Assembly (NCBI GenBank): GCA_027493955.1
Contig: JAOSJT010000001.1
Span: forward strand, 2,591,131-2,655,130
DNA: 64,000 bases
Direction: 5' to 3'
Source: Bacteroidia bacterium
Lineage (GTDB): Bacteria > Bacteroidota > Ignavibacteria > SZUA-365
In this document: positions 18,001 through 28,300 of the stretch, piece by piece
Layout of the letters: each line of letters opens with the position of its first letter
Position numbering within the stretch: the first letter of the stretch is position 1
Notes under the pieces: model-generated
Databases searched by the model: none
Seen by the model: only the letters and a program-made list of their open reading frames with translations
Told to the model about the DNA's origin: nothing
Position numbers and translations under genes: made by a program

Positions 18001-19461
18001 CTTTATCAGGTTGTAGTTCCCGAAGTCTCCGGTCGCACTGTACGAGGACTGGGTACAGGCAAGAATGCCGATGTGATTCGTGCTCGATCCGCTGCTGTTG
18101 ACTTCGATGGTGCAGTTGCTGATCTCGTTGTAATCAGCGGAGTTCGTGAATAACACCCCGTATCCGTATGTCGTGCCTGTGGCACGAATGGTCAGATTTT
18201 TCAGCTTCACGTAGTCGGCACCGTCGAATTGCACCACACGATCGTACGAATTGGGGGTGCTGTATTGAAGAATTCTTGTGGACGCATTGCCCGCACCACC
18301 ATCAAAGGTGATGGTGTTTGTGGAACTGGCGCCGGGAATCTCCGGGATGGTAATTGTTTCTGTGTATGTCCCCGCCGCAACGTTGAAGGTTACCGGCCCG
18401 CATACACCATTGGTGGCGAGATCCGCGACGGCGGCGGTAAAGGTGGTGTAGTCCGGTGAACTCCCACCAATTGTGAAGGTACCGGAAAGTGCCGCCCGCA
18501 CCGTGACGCTTGCGGTATCGTTTGTGTTCACTGTATCCGGAACACCGTTGGGACTCGTTGTCCATGCGACAATTGTGTAGGGGATTCCGGATGCGAATGT
18601 CCTCGTGCCAAGGTTCACCGAGGTTTGTCTCGCCTGTAACGTGGTCGTATCCAGAAGTCCGGTCCAGCTGTACGAGGTTTGCGGCACGCCGTTGATGCTC
18701 CAGTTGATCGTGGCGGATGTCAGCTGCTGCGAACCGTGATTCCGAAGGGTGACGGTAACCGGATGAGATCCGGCGCAGAAGGAACTGGGGGAATCGATTG
18801 ATTCGATACCGGCGTCATTCGGAGCGAACACCGGGGCGGCATAGTACATCTCCACACGTCCGATCTGACCGGTGGACGTCCAGATACAATTTGCGGGAAA
18901 TGACATGATCCCGTCCTGGAACAGCAACCTGTTCAGTGTTACCGGGAACCCGAATATGGACGAGGCGGCTGGTCCGGCGCCATAGGAGTTGATCGAGGTG
19001 AAGTTCCCTGCTGTCTGCCATCGCGCACCCAGGATGGCGATGTAATCGCCCTGCCGCACGAGGATATTGGTCTGGATGATATTGGTCCCCGGCACATTCG
19101 GCCAGTATCCCAACGTCACGAAATTGAGGGGGTTTGGCGGTGTGGAGCAGGATGTTGGAGGGGGAGCAGCCGGATCCATGCGCATGACCTGTATCGACTG
19201 CTGCGAAGTACTCGCATCCGTTGGGACTCGTACACCGGTGATGACGAAATCCGTCGGCGCCTGGAACCAGTAGCCGCGGATATACCCGGTATAGGATGAC
19301 GCGTGAGCAGGCAGCGGCATCATCGTCTGTGCAAGCAAGGGGAGGTTTCCCGACCCCAGAAGGATGAGGAAAAACGCCATGATAACCCCCGGGCATGCCG
19401 TCCATCGTGGTACCGACCACGCGGACATACGCACGGGTAAAGTTGTACACAAATGCTTCAT
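15055..19461 (-). CDS. Giant T9SS-exported beta-helix protein, paralogue 1
   Basis: The 1468-residue secreted protein begins with a long N-region and signal peptide (cleavage near LLAQ, about residue 45). Modules in order: an N-terminal domain unlike that of paralogues 2 and 3 (about 50-210); a CARDB-like domain (FCAGSHPVTVTLRNHGSQQ); a right-handed beta-helix of many Asn/Tyr-rich turns (about 330-780), starting with FTIGGSSPDYTTFTAAVADL; a second CARDB-like domain; a choice-of-anchor-J/cleaved-adhesin-like domain ending VVIDDIVLDDNP; a BACON-like domain; a conserved domain with LYVKRYWQITTTGSGWW; and the type A T9SS sorting domain from EQNYPNPFNPST to the end. It is probably surface-anchored or released. 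No catalytic motif is evident; the beta-helix could bind polysaccharide or cells. It has its own terminator and a 400-base upstream gap. Confidence 0.9.
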   Translation of the reverse strand: MKHLCTTLPVRMSAWSVPRWTACPGVIMAFFLILLGSGNLPLLAQTMMPLPAHASSYTGYIRGYWFQAPTDFVITGVRVPTDASTSQQSIQVMRMDPAAPPPTSCSTPPNPLNFVTLGYWPNVPGTNIIQTNILVRQGDYIAILGARWQTAGNFTSINSYGAGPAASSIFGFPVTLNRLLFQDGIMSFPANCIWTSTGQIGRVEMYYAAPVFAPNDAGIESIDSPSSFCAGSHPVTVTLRNHGSQQLTSATINWSINGVPQTSYSWTGLLDTTTLQARQTSVNLGTRTFASGIPYTIVAWTTSPNGVPDTVNTNDTASVTVRAALSGTFTIGGSSPDYTTFTAAVADLATNGVCGPVTFNVAAGTYTETITIPEIPGASSTNTITFDGGAGNASTRILQYSTPNSYDRVVQFDGADYVKLKNLTIRATGTTYGYGVLFTNSADYNEISNCTIEVNSSGSSTNHIGILACTQSSYSATGDFGNYNLIKDNNIIGGYYGIRWNGSSTTDYTTAVGNQFINNTVTDWYYYGMYLYYVGGQLVVKSNRSVQRTSGTFTTSSGYAYYIYYPNDGPEISYNYGFAAYSPLYIYRPNYYYASTGNRAKVYNNMGATNGTSTNYGLYVSYPRYTDCVYNSVFLKTTGTAYGLYQYGESGSYDNKFANNWVVLEGNGTFYALYNYTSGSGASHSLFDYNGWYRFGTGSDTYRWDGVSYTSFAAMQAAVSGFHQNSVYGNPWFVSATDLHSTSDVGYLAGISFPGITDDFDGDLRGPNPCIGADEYPEPPPTYDVAVSDVRLNYADAKWSRMEGAAMHSVDVVLESVGREAAPGGISITYKLGSMPVSEFDGVQQTFNPTWSNRKAVVSFNQKVTGLAPSAGQPVFVKVFWALDGDVTDNAGSDTRRIDNQKIHGREDFNSMLVPDFSDDPGYLDYDWSVNNAGGAATWAVANGVGSGGTHALEYPGDTQTADDWVFTPGATLLAEASYRIAFNMKSVSGAPQRVEVAYGMSPDPGSMTTFATFANFTNTGFMTAKQLAGGLDPYFNTPNQAGMYYIGFRVTSNAGAGAVVIDDIVLDDNPSPPPKIGFGIPGDPLITFIDNSSRKLQFTATYKAPGLINRTYQVASMTNIYGFQGDFLWDVETNTPWITLTKATPEPTMQGYNFTPPRPRQFQDFTLTINPNGLAPGLHTGQITFYGILFNDDFPPPSSGLIATNEPLNIDVELRVVNSGTKSGTQFEEATLNGLNPGNTYNFTASGTGNPIASVEVTSGSISGMTIRVYPYQLPQNLARMLYVKRYWQITTTGSGWWTANITFPYADQEAAMIADRNQLHGVRQAVALGQWEDPIMGTSSASDPVNNLVTVFDLNPTSSTGNIALAQSYMMGKPGDALPTVFGLEQNYPNPFNPSTSVSFTVAEERAVRLVVYNSLGMEVGELVNDVLPQGRYTISFDASALPSGTYVCRMIAGEYNKTIQMVLSK

Positions 19462-19870
19462 GGATGATATACTCCTATATTGAGTGAGTGACGACCATGC
19501 TGGGAAAGCACACTGCCCGTCGGGTTCCAGGCCAACCCGATTCAGACACGTTCATTTCAAAGAGGTGTCGCAGCGGAGACAATCTTTCTCCGGCTCGCGG
19601 TTCAAGGTATCCTCGGCATCAGACTGAGTATCACGCCATCATTCGCAACCATTTTGGGGGATAACGTCGTCCGTACGAACAGCCAGAATATGGAAATCGG
19701 ACGCACGTGTCGTGCTTTTTCTTCACACGTGAAATTACTACTCGTCACGTCAAGATCAAAATGGTCGCGGGTGAGAGTAAAAGCAACTCCTCGGTGCCCC
19801 TCCTTGGACCTTGGATTCTCATCGGATTACAATGCGAAGATCACGGCATGAAATACCGTACGTCGTACAA
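19462..19870. other. Intergenic region between giant genes 1 and 2
   Basis: About 400 bases that must hold the promoter of paralogue 1 at the left and the end of paralogue 2 at the right. I see no gene, no RNA and no clear promoter hexamers. GGAG lies 11 bases before the paralogue 1 ATG. Confidence 0.4.
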
Positions 19871-19898
19871 CAAAGGCCGCCCGATCGGGCGGCCTTTG
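19871..19898 (-). terminator. Terminator of giant T9SS gene 2
   Basis: This is the same perfect palindrome as at 15003-15030 (CAAAGGCCGCCC, GATC, then the complement), 26 bases past the stop at 19924. Its flanks are also nearly identical to those after paralogue 1, so it lies within the recent duplication or conversion tract. Confidence 0.85.
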
Positions 19899-19923
19899 AA
19901 TGAGTCGGGATGAACGTGGGTGC

Positions 19924-22900
19924 TTACTTCGACAGCACCATCTGTATCGTCTTGTTGTACTCGCCCGCAATCATGCGGCAGACGTAGGTGCCCGAAGGGA
20001 GCGCACTGGCATCGAAGCTGATCGTGTAGCGGCCTTGCGGCAGCACATCGTTGACCAGCTCGCCGACTTCCATGCCGAGACTGTTGTACACCACGAGGCG
20101 CACCGCACGCTCCTCGGCCACCGAGAAGCTCACGCTGGTCGCGGGATTGAACGGATTCGGGTAGTTCTGCTCGAGACCGAAAACGGTCGGCAACGCGTCG
20201 CCCGGCTTGCCCATCATGTACGACTGCGCAAGCGCGATATTGCCCGTGCTGTTCGTCGGATTCAGATCGAACACCGTCACCAGATTGTTGACCGGATCGG
20301 AGGCCGAGCTGGTGCCCATGATCGGATCTTCCCACTGACCCAGGGCTACCGCCTGACGCACGCCGTGCAACTGGTTACGGTCGGCTATCATCGCCGCTTC
20401 CTGATCGGCATACGGGAAGGTGATGTTCGCCGTCCACCAACCGCTGCCCGTGGTCGTGATCTGCCAGTAGCGCTTCACGTACAGCATGCGCGCAAGGTTC
20501 TGCGGCAACTGATACGGGTACACGCGAATGGTCATACCGCTGATCGAACCGCTCGTCACCTCCACCGAGGCGATCGGATTGCCCGTGCCGCTCGCGGTGA
20601 AGTTGTAGGTGTTGCCCGGGTTGAGTCCGTTCAGCGTCGCTTCCTCGAACTGCGTGCCGCTCTTCGTGCCGGAGTTCACCACGCGCAACTCCACGTCGAT
20701 GTTCAGCGGTTCGTTGGTCGCGATCAAACCGCTCGATGGCGGCGGGAAATCGTCGTTGAACAGAATACCGTAGAAGGTGATCTGCCCCGTGTGCAGACCC
20801 GGAGCCAGGCCGTTCGGATTGATGGTCAGCGTGAAGTCTGGAACTGCCGCGGACGCGGCGGGGGTGAAGTTGTACCCCTGCATCGTCGATTCCGGCGTCG
20901 CCTTCGTCAGCGTGATCCACGGGGTGTTCGTTTCCACATCCCAGAGGAAGTCGCCCCCGAAGCCGTAAATGTTCGTCATCGACGCAACCTGATACGTCCG
21001 GTTGATCAGTCCCGGCGCCTTATACGTGGCCGTGAACTGCAGTTTCCGCGAGCTGTTGTCAATGAAGGTGATCAAGGGATCGCCGGGGATGCCGAACCCA
21101 ATTTTCGGCGGCGGCGAGGGGTCGTCAGCACACGATGTCGTCTATCACCACCGCACCGGCACCGGCATTGCTCGTGACGCGGAAGCCGATGTAGTACATT
21201 CCCGCCTGATTCGGGGTATTGAAGTACGGATCCAGGCCGCCCGCAAGCTGCTTGGCCGTCATGAAGCCGGTGTTGGTGAAGTTCGCGAACGTGGCGAAGG
21301 TGGTCATCGAGCCCGGATCGGGGCTCATGCCATAGGCCACTTCCACGCGCTGCGGGGCGCCGCTGACGGATTTCATATTGAACGCTATCCGATAGCTGGC
21401 CTCGGCGAGCAAGGTCGCACCGGGAGTGAACACCCAGTCGTCGGCTGTCTGCGTGTCACCCGGATACTCGAGCGCATGCGTGCCGCCGCTGCCGACACCG
21501 TTGGCCACCGCCCAGGTGGCGGCACCGCCGGCGTTGTTCACCGACCAGTCGTAGTCGAGATAGCCCGGATCGTCGCTGAAATCCGGCGCAAGCATGCTGT
21601 TGAAATCCTCGCGTCCGTGAACTTTCTCATTGTCGATGCGTCGTACGTCAATGCCTGTGTTGTCCAGCGGCACCGCATCCAGAGGCCAGAACACTTTCGC
21701 GTACACCGGAACGCTCGCAGCGGGAAGAGCACCCGTCACCTTTTGGGTGAATGAAACGACGGTCTTGTCGCCACTCCACGCGGGATTGAAGGTCTGCTGC
21801 ACGCCGTCGAATTCACTTGCGGGTACGCTGCCTACCTTGTACGTGATGCTGATGCCGTTGGGATTGGCCAGACGGCCGTTATTCTCGAGAACGACATCCA
21901 CGGAATGTGTCGCGACGCCTTCCTTCCGCGTCCATTTTGTGTCTGCGTAGTTGAGTCGCACATCAGTAATTGCGACATCATAGAGAGGCGGCGGTTCGGG
22001 ATATTCGTCCGCTCCGATGCACGGATTCGGTCCTCGCTGATCGCCATCGAAGTCGTCGGTGATTCCGGGGAAAGAAACACCCGCGAGATAGCCGACGTCG
22101 GAATTGCAGTGCAGATCGGTCTCACTCGCGAAATACGGATCACCGTAGACCGAGTTCTGATGGAATCCGGATACGGCCGCCTGCAACGCAGGGAGGCTGG
22201 TGTAACTCGTGCCCTGCCAGTGGTAATAGGTCGTGCCACTCGTCCCGATGCGGTAGAACGCATTGTGGTCGAACAAACTGTAGTCCAACGCGGTATTGCT
22301 GTTCATCAGGTATTGAGCGTAGAACGTCCCGTTACCTTCTCGTACTATATAGTTGTTGGCGAACTTGTTGTCATACGCAGTGGTCTCACCGTAGCAATAG
22401 ATGCCGTAGACCGTGCTGGTGGTTTTCAGATACACCGAATTGTACACCACATCGGTAAAACGCGGATAGTTGACGTACAGTCCGTAACACGTGGACGTAC
22501 CGTTTGTCGCCCCCATGTTATTGTACACCTTTGCGCGGTTACTGCTCGAGGTGTAATAGTAGTTCGGACGGTAAATGTAGAACAGGTACGAAGCGGAGAA
22601 GCCATAGTTGTAACTGATCTCCGGTCCGTCATTCGGATAGTTCACGTAGTAGGCATATCCCGACGATGTCGTGAAGATACCGGAGCTTCTTTGAACCGAA
22701 CGGTTGCCTTTGACCATCAACTGACCGCCGTAGTTGAGATACACACCGGAATAATACCAGTCCGTCACCGTGTTGTTGATAAACTGATTTCCTCTGGCGG
22801 TGGTGTAATCCGTTGTTCCGGAGCCATTCCAGCGAATGCCGTAATACCCGCCGGTGATGGTGTTGTCCTGGATAAGATTGAAGTTGCCGTGATCACCCGA

Positions 22901-24301
22901 CGTCGAGTTTGATGTCGTACTCGAACCGAGAATGCCGATAAAATTGCTGCTGCTACTGCCATTATAGGCCTCGATCACGCAGTCCGTGATTTCATTGTAA
23001 TCGGCCGAATTGGTGAAAAGCACACCCCAACCGTAGCTGCTTCCCGTCGCCCGAATGGTCAGATTCCTGAACCGCACGTAGTCAGCGCCATTCAATGCGA
23101 CGACACGGTCGTTCGCATTCGGACAGCTATACTGGAGTATGCGCGTTGCGGCGTTGCCGGCGCCACCGTCGAAGGTGATGGTATTCGTGGAACTTGCGCC
23201 CGCTATCTCCGGAATCGTGATCGTCTCCGTGTACGTGCCCGAGGCGACGGTAAAGGTCACGGGCCCGCAGACGCCGGAAGAAATGAGATCATCCACCGCC
23301 GCGGTAAACGTGGCATAGTTGGGAGATACTCCTCCGATGGTATATGTACCGGATAATGCGGCTTTCACTATGACCGTTGCCGTGTCATTGTTATTGACCG
23401 TGTCCGGGACGCCATTCGGGTTTGTGGTCCAGGCGACGATGGTATACGGGACGCCTGCGAGGAAATTCCTGTTCCCGAGCGTCACGGATGTTTCGCGTGT
23501 GCTGACCGAGAGTGTATCCAGCAAGCCCGTCCAGCTGTAAGCGGTCTGCGGAGTGCCGTTGATACTCCAGTTGATTGTGGCCGACGTCACCTGATTCGTT
23601 CCGGAATTCTTGAGGGTCACCGAAACCGGATGTGTTCCTGCACAGAACGACGTCGGTGAATCAATCGAAGCGATACCGATGTCGTTCGGAACCGATGCGA
23701 CGGGGTCGTAGCTGATGCGGCCGCAGAATTGCCGTGGCCAGAAACTCCAAGTGTTGGGAACCGCTCCCCCCCAGGCCTGCGTGTTGACGCTCAGGTACGC
23801 GTCGGAAAAGACATAGGGCGTGGTCCCGCTGCGATACGACACGCCACCCGACACTGTCCGTATTGCGAAGCCCCAGCGGTCGCCCTGATTCATCCGCAGG
23901 TTGATATTGAAGGGAATCTCGATATCGGTTCCATACCCTACACCGGTGAACACCGCCTGCCCCAGACTGATCCAACCGGTGCTGTTGTAGCCGGTGCTCG
24001 AATTCGGGGTATTGATAAGACCTGTGGGATTGTAATAAATCTCCACCGTGTTCGTGCCTGCGGATCCCTGGGACCACAAGCGGTAGATCTGCACCGGTTG
24101 CAAGGCTGTGACCTCGAAACTGATGCCGGATGAGCCGTTATTTGCAGTTATTCCCATCGGTAGGATCAGACTCCCCTGGGCTTGGAGCGGCGCACTGTTG
24201 AACATGGTCAACCCCAACAGTGTGACAAACGCGCACAGGCCTGCCAAAGCCATTTTGCGCTTCGAGGACCTGTTCCCCGCATTTTGTCGTGTGTTTTGCA
24301 T
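19924..24301 (-). pseudogene. Giant T9SS-exported beta-helix protein, paralogue 2, frameshifted
   Basis: Read from the ATG at 24301, the protein has a signal peptide, an N-terminal module shared with paralogue 3 (ITANNGSSGISFEV), the CARDB-like domain, beta-helix, second CARDB-like and anchor-J-like domains, then stops at 21125 just after VVIDDIV. The rest (BACON-like domain, conserved domain and T9SS tag) continues in another frame from 21075 to 19924. Compared with paralogue 1, bases 21119-21133 are 2 nucleotides short (GGGGTCGTCAGCACACG against GGGATTGTCGTCCAGCACG). Further on, 20838 has lost a C and 20860-20864 has gained a G, which scrambles seven or eight residues (AASAAVP for RPRQFQD) and then restores the frame. 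The N-terminal part as it stands lacks the export signal. Either a young pseudogene or an assembly error between near-identical copies. Confidence 0.8.
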
Positions 24302-25105
24302 AGTTATTCCTCGCAGAATGCTGAGACATGTGGATTCTGACCGAGTGCGCGATAATGTTACGGAATCAATTTCCGGCATTTCCGAACACAGACCAGGAGC
24401 GAAGCCAGTGAGTGTTTTTCACTGGGCGTGTTTTTCACTTCTAACGCAACCTACATGACTTTTTCTTCGTTTCAAAATCCTGCTTCATGCCACTTCCCAA
24501 CGTCACGGTCTGCAGGATGGCGGCGATACATCAGCGAAGCAGCATCTCACAGATCTTCCCGCATGCTTCATCAAAGGTCATGGACGCATATGAACCACGC
24601 AGAAGGACCGTCCTGGGACATCCCCGGAAAAGGCGCTTCGCTGCGTCAACCTGCCCGGACACCGGGACGATCAACCTCCACACAACTGTGGAAATAGTAC
24701 TTGCACAGAAACGCGCCCTTGAAACAAAGGCCGCCCTTCTGGAAATGGTAGCATCAGCCCCATACTCTACAAGAGAAACTCGCAGCGCATGAAGACACGG
24801 ATCGGTACTTGTGCGCATCGAGGAAAACGGACACGGCGCTTCTCCGCCTGAGGCGGAAGCGCCGGGTTCGCACTGTTTCTATCACCGAAACTCATCCTGT
24901 GGCTCAGCCTGAGGCTTATCAGCCTGACGGCATTTTTTTCTCCCTCGTTACGCTCGACATGCACCGTCAGCCTTCGGCTGCGAATCGAAGATCAGCCGCG
25001 GTGGAACGATCGCTACACTCACCGATTCCGCTATATCCTCGCATTTCACACATCGTTCCGCCTTCGCTCTCGTCCACTGACGCTTATGCCATACGCAACT
25101 ATAAT
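24302..25105. other. Intergenic region upstream of giant gene 2
   Basis: About 800 bases with short scattered frames but no convincing gene. At 24837-24865 GGCGCTTCTCCGCC and GGCGGAAGCGCC form an imperfect hairpin; nearby GCTCAGCCTGAGGC forms a second small one. These look like REP-type intergenic elements. Confidence 0.5.
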
Positions 25106-25255
25106 GCTTCGGCGGGCAGGCCCGCCTACGCTCGCTTGTTTCAACGGCTGTGCCATTCTCGCCTGATGCTTCGGCGGGCAGGCCCGCCTGCGCTCGCTTG
25201 TATCAACGGCTGTGCCATTCTCGCCTGATGCTTCGGCGGGCAGGCCCGCCTACGC
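25106..25255. repeat. 62-bp tandem repeat with GC-rich hairpins
   Basis: A 62-base unit (CAACGGCTGTGCCATTCTCG ... GCTTCGGCGGGCAGGCCCGCC) occurs as one partial copy (25106-25140), one full copy (25141-25202) and most of a third (25203-25255). Each unit contains GGCGGGC-AG-GCCCGCC, a 7-bp hairpin. A diverged single copy lies at 14945-14985, in the equivalent position beyond paralogue 1. Confidence 0.85.
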
Positions 25256-25314
25256 TCAGGGACCGGCCCTTCGACTTCGTTCAGGGACCGGTGCGAAAAT
25301 CGTTCGTCGTAAAT

Positions 25315-25342
25315 CAAAGGCCGCCCTTTCGGGCGGCCTTTG
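25315..25342 (-). terminator. Terminator of giant T9SS gene 3
   Basis: A 12-bp perfect stem (CAAAGGCCGCCC / GGGCGGCCTTTG) with a 4-base TTTC loop lies 26 bases beyond the stop codon at 25368. It is the same element as after paralogues 1 and 2, with only the loop changed. Confidence 0.85.
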
Positions 25343-25367
25343 ATTGAGTCGGGATCAACGTGGGCGC

Positions 25368-28300
25368 TTACTTCGACAGCACCATCTGTATCGTCTTATT
25401 GTAGTCGCCGGCTATCATGCGGCAGACGTATGTGCCCGAGGGGAGGTCGCGGGCGTCGAAGCTGATGGTATAGCGGCCTTGCGGCAGCACATCGTTGACC
25501 AGCTCGCCGACTTCCATGCCGAGACTGTTGTACACCACGAGGCGCACCGCACGCTCCTCGGCCACCGTGAAGCTCACGCTGGTCGAGGGATTGAACGGAT
25601 TCGGGTAGTTCTGCTCGAGTCCGAAAACCGTCGGCAGCGCATCGCCCGGCTTGCCCATCATGTACGACTGCGCAAGCGCGATATTACCCGTGCTGTTCGT
25701 CGGATTCAGATCGAACACCGTCACCAGATTGTTACCCGGATCGGACGCCGAACTGGTACCCATGATCGGATCTTCCCACTGACCCAGGGCCACAGCCTGA
25801 CGCACGCCGTGCAATTGGTTGCGGTCGGCAATCATCACAGCTTCCTGATCCGCATACGGGAAGGTGATGTTCGCAGTCCACCAGCCGCCGCCCGTGGTCG
25901 TGATCTGCCAGTAGCGCTTCACGTACAGCATGCGCGCAAGGTTCTGCGGCAACTGATACGGATACACGCGAATGGTCATACCCGCGATCGAACCGCTCGT
26001 CACCTCCACCGTGGCGATCGGATTGCCCGTGCCGGTGGCGGTGAAGTTGTAGGTGTTGCCGGAGGACAGCGACGAAAGCGTCGCTTCCTCGTACTGCGTG
26101 CCGCTCTTCGTGCCGGAGTTCACCACGCGCAGCTCCACGTCGATGTTCAGCGGTTCATTGGTCGCGATCAAACCGCTCGACGGCGGCGGGAAATCGTCGT
26201 TGAACAGAATACCGTAGAAGGTGATCTGTCCCACGTGCAGACCCGGAGCCAGGCCGTTCGGATTGATGGTCAGCGTAAAGTCCTGGAACTGCCGCGGACG
26301 CGGCGGGGTGAAGTTGTACCCCTGCATCGTCGGTTCCGGCGTCGCCTTCGTCAGCGTGATCCACGGGGTGTTCGTCTCCACATCCCAGAGGAAGTCACCA
26401 TTGGCACCGTAGATATTGGTGAACGATGCCACCTCGTACGTCTTATTGATCAGTCCGGGTACTTTATAGGTTGCCGTGAACTGGAGCTTTTTCGCCGGAT
26501 CGTTGATGAAGGTGCTCACCGGGGACCCGGGGTTGCCGAAAGCGATTTTCGGTGGAGGCGAAGGATTGTCGTCCAGCACGATGTCGTCAATCACCACAGC
26601 ACCCGCGCCGGCGTTGCTCGTGACGCGGAAGCCGATGAAGTACACACCCGGCTGATTCGGGGTATTGAAGTACGGATCCAGACCGCCCGCGATCTGCTTG
26701 GCGGTCATGAAGCCGGTGTTGGTGAAATTCGCGAAAGTTGCGAAGGTAGTCATCGCACCCGGATCCGGGCTCATGCCATAGGCGACTTCCACACGCTGCG
26801 GAGCGCCGCTGACGGATTTCATGTTGAAAGCTATGCGATAGCTCGATCCGCCCTGGAGGTCCGCTCCGGGCGTAAAGAACCAATCGTCGGCGACCTGCGT
26901 GTCGCCGGGATATTCCACAGCGTTGCTGCCTGCGGTACCCACACCGTTCGCAACCGACCATACGGCGGGACCAGCACTGTTGTACGCCGTCCAATTGTAA
27001 TCCAGGAATCCGGGATCGTCACTGAATTCCGGCGCAAGCATGCTGTCGAAGTTCTCGCGGCCGTGAATTTTCGTATTGTCAATGCGACGCGTGTCGTTTC
27101 CGGTATTGTTCGCCACGTCTCCATCCGCAGCCCAGAACACCTTGACGTAGACCGTCTGTCCGGCGCTGGGCGCGAGCCCTGTCACCTTCTGATTGAAGCT
27201 CACGGCGGCTTTACGGTTGTTCCAGGTCGGATTGAAGGTCTGCTGCACACCGTCGAACTCGCTTGTCGGCATGCTACCCATTTTGTAGGTGATGCTGATG
27301 CCATTCGGTGCGGCATCGCGACCAGTGCTTTCGAGCACGACGTCCACAGAATGCGCTGCGCTGCCTTCCATGCGTGACCACTTCATGTCCGCGTAATTGA
27401 GACGCACGTCGTTCACCGCCACATCGTACATCGGCGGTGGTTCGGGGTATTCATCGGCCCCGATGCAGGGATTCGGACCGCGCTGGTCTCCGTCAAAATC
27501 GTCGGTAATACCGGGGAAAGCGATACCTGCCTGATATCCCACATCCGAACTGCTGTGCAGATCCGTCGCGCTGGCAAACCAGGGATCACCGTAAACCGAA
27601 TTCTGGTTGAATCCTGTTGACACCGCCTGCATGGCCGCAAGACTGGTATAACTCGTTCCTTCCCAGTAGTATGATGTCGTTCCGGTGCCGATACGGTAGA
27701 AAGCGTTGTGATCGAACAGACTGTACGACACCGCCGAGCCCGACGTCATGTGATACTGCGCGTAGAACGTGCCACTGCCTTCGAGCACAACCCAGTTATT
27801 GGCGTATTTATTGTCGAGGGCCGATGCGATTCCGTAAACATAGAGACCGTAGGTGGTACCCGTGGTTTTGCAGAAAATCGAGTTGTACACGCAGTCGGTG
27901 TAGCTCGGGTAGCTCACGTACAGACCGTAGTTCGTGGACGTACCGTTCGTCGCACCCATGTTATTGTACACACGTGCGCGATTGTTGGTCGAGGCGTAGG
28001 CATTGTTCGGGCGGTACACATAGAGCGGTCCGTACGCCGCAAAGCCATAGTTGTAGCTGATCTCGGGACCGTCATTCGGATAGTAAATGTAGTACGCATA
28101 ACCCGAGCTGGTCGTATACGTCCCCGTCGTACGTTGAATGGACCGATTACGCGTCACAGTGATCGCGCCGCTGTAATACATGTACATTCCGTAGTAGTAC
28201 CAGTCCGTGATCGTATTGTTGACGAACTGATTTCCGGAGGAAATGGTGTAGTCGGTAGAGCCGGAGCCGTTCCAGCGGATGCCGTAATACCCGCCGATGA

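Noticed and set aside
25106-25255. The 62-bp repeat as a CRISPR array
   Set aside because: The whole unit, including what would be the spacer, is repeated, the copy number is about two and a half, and there are no cas genes.
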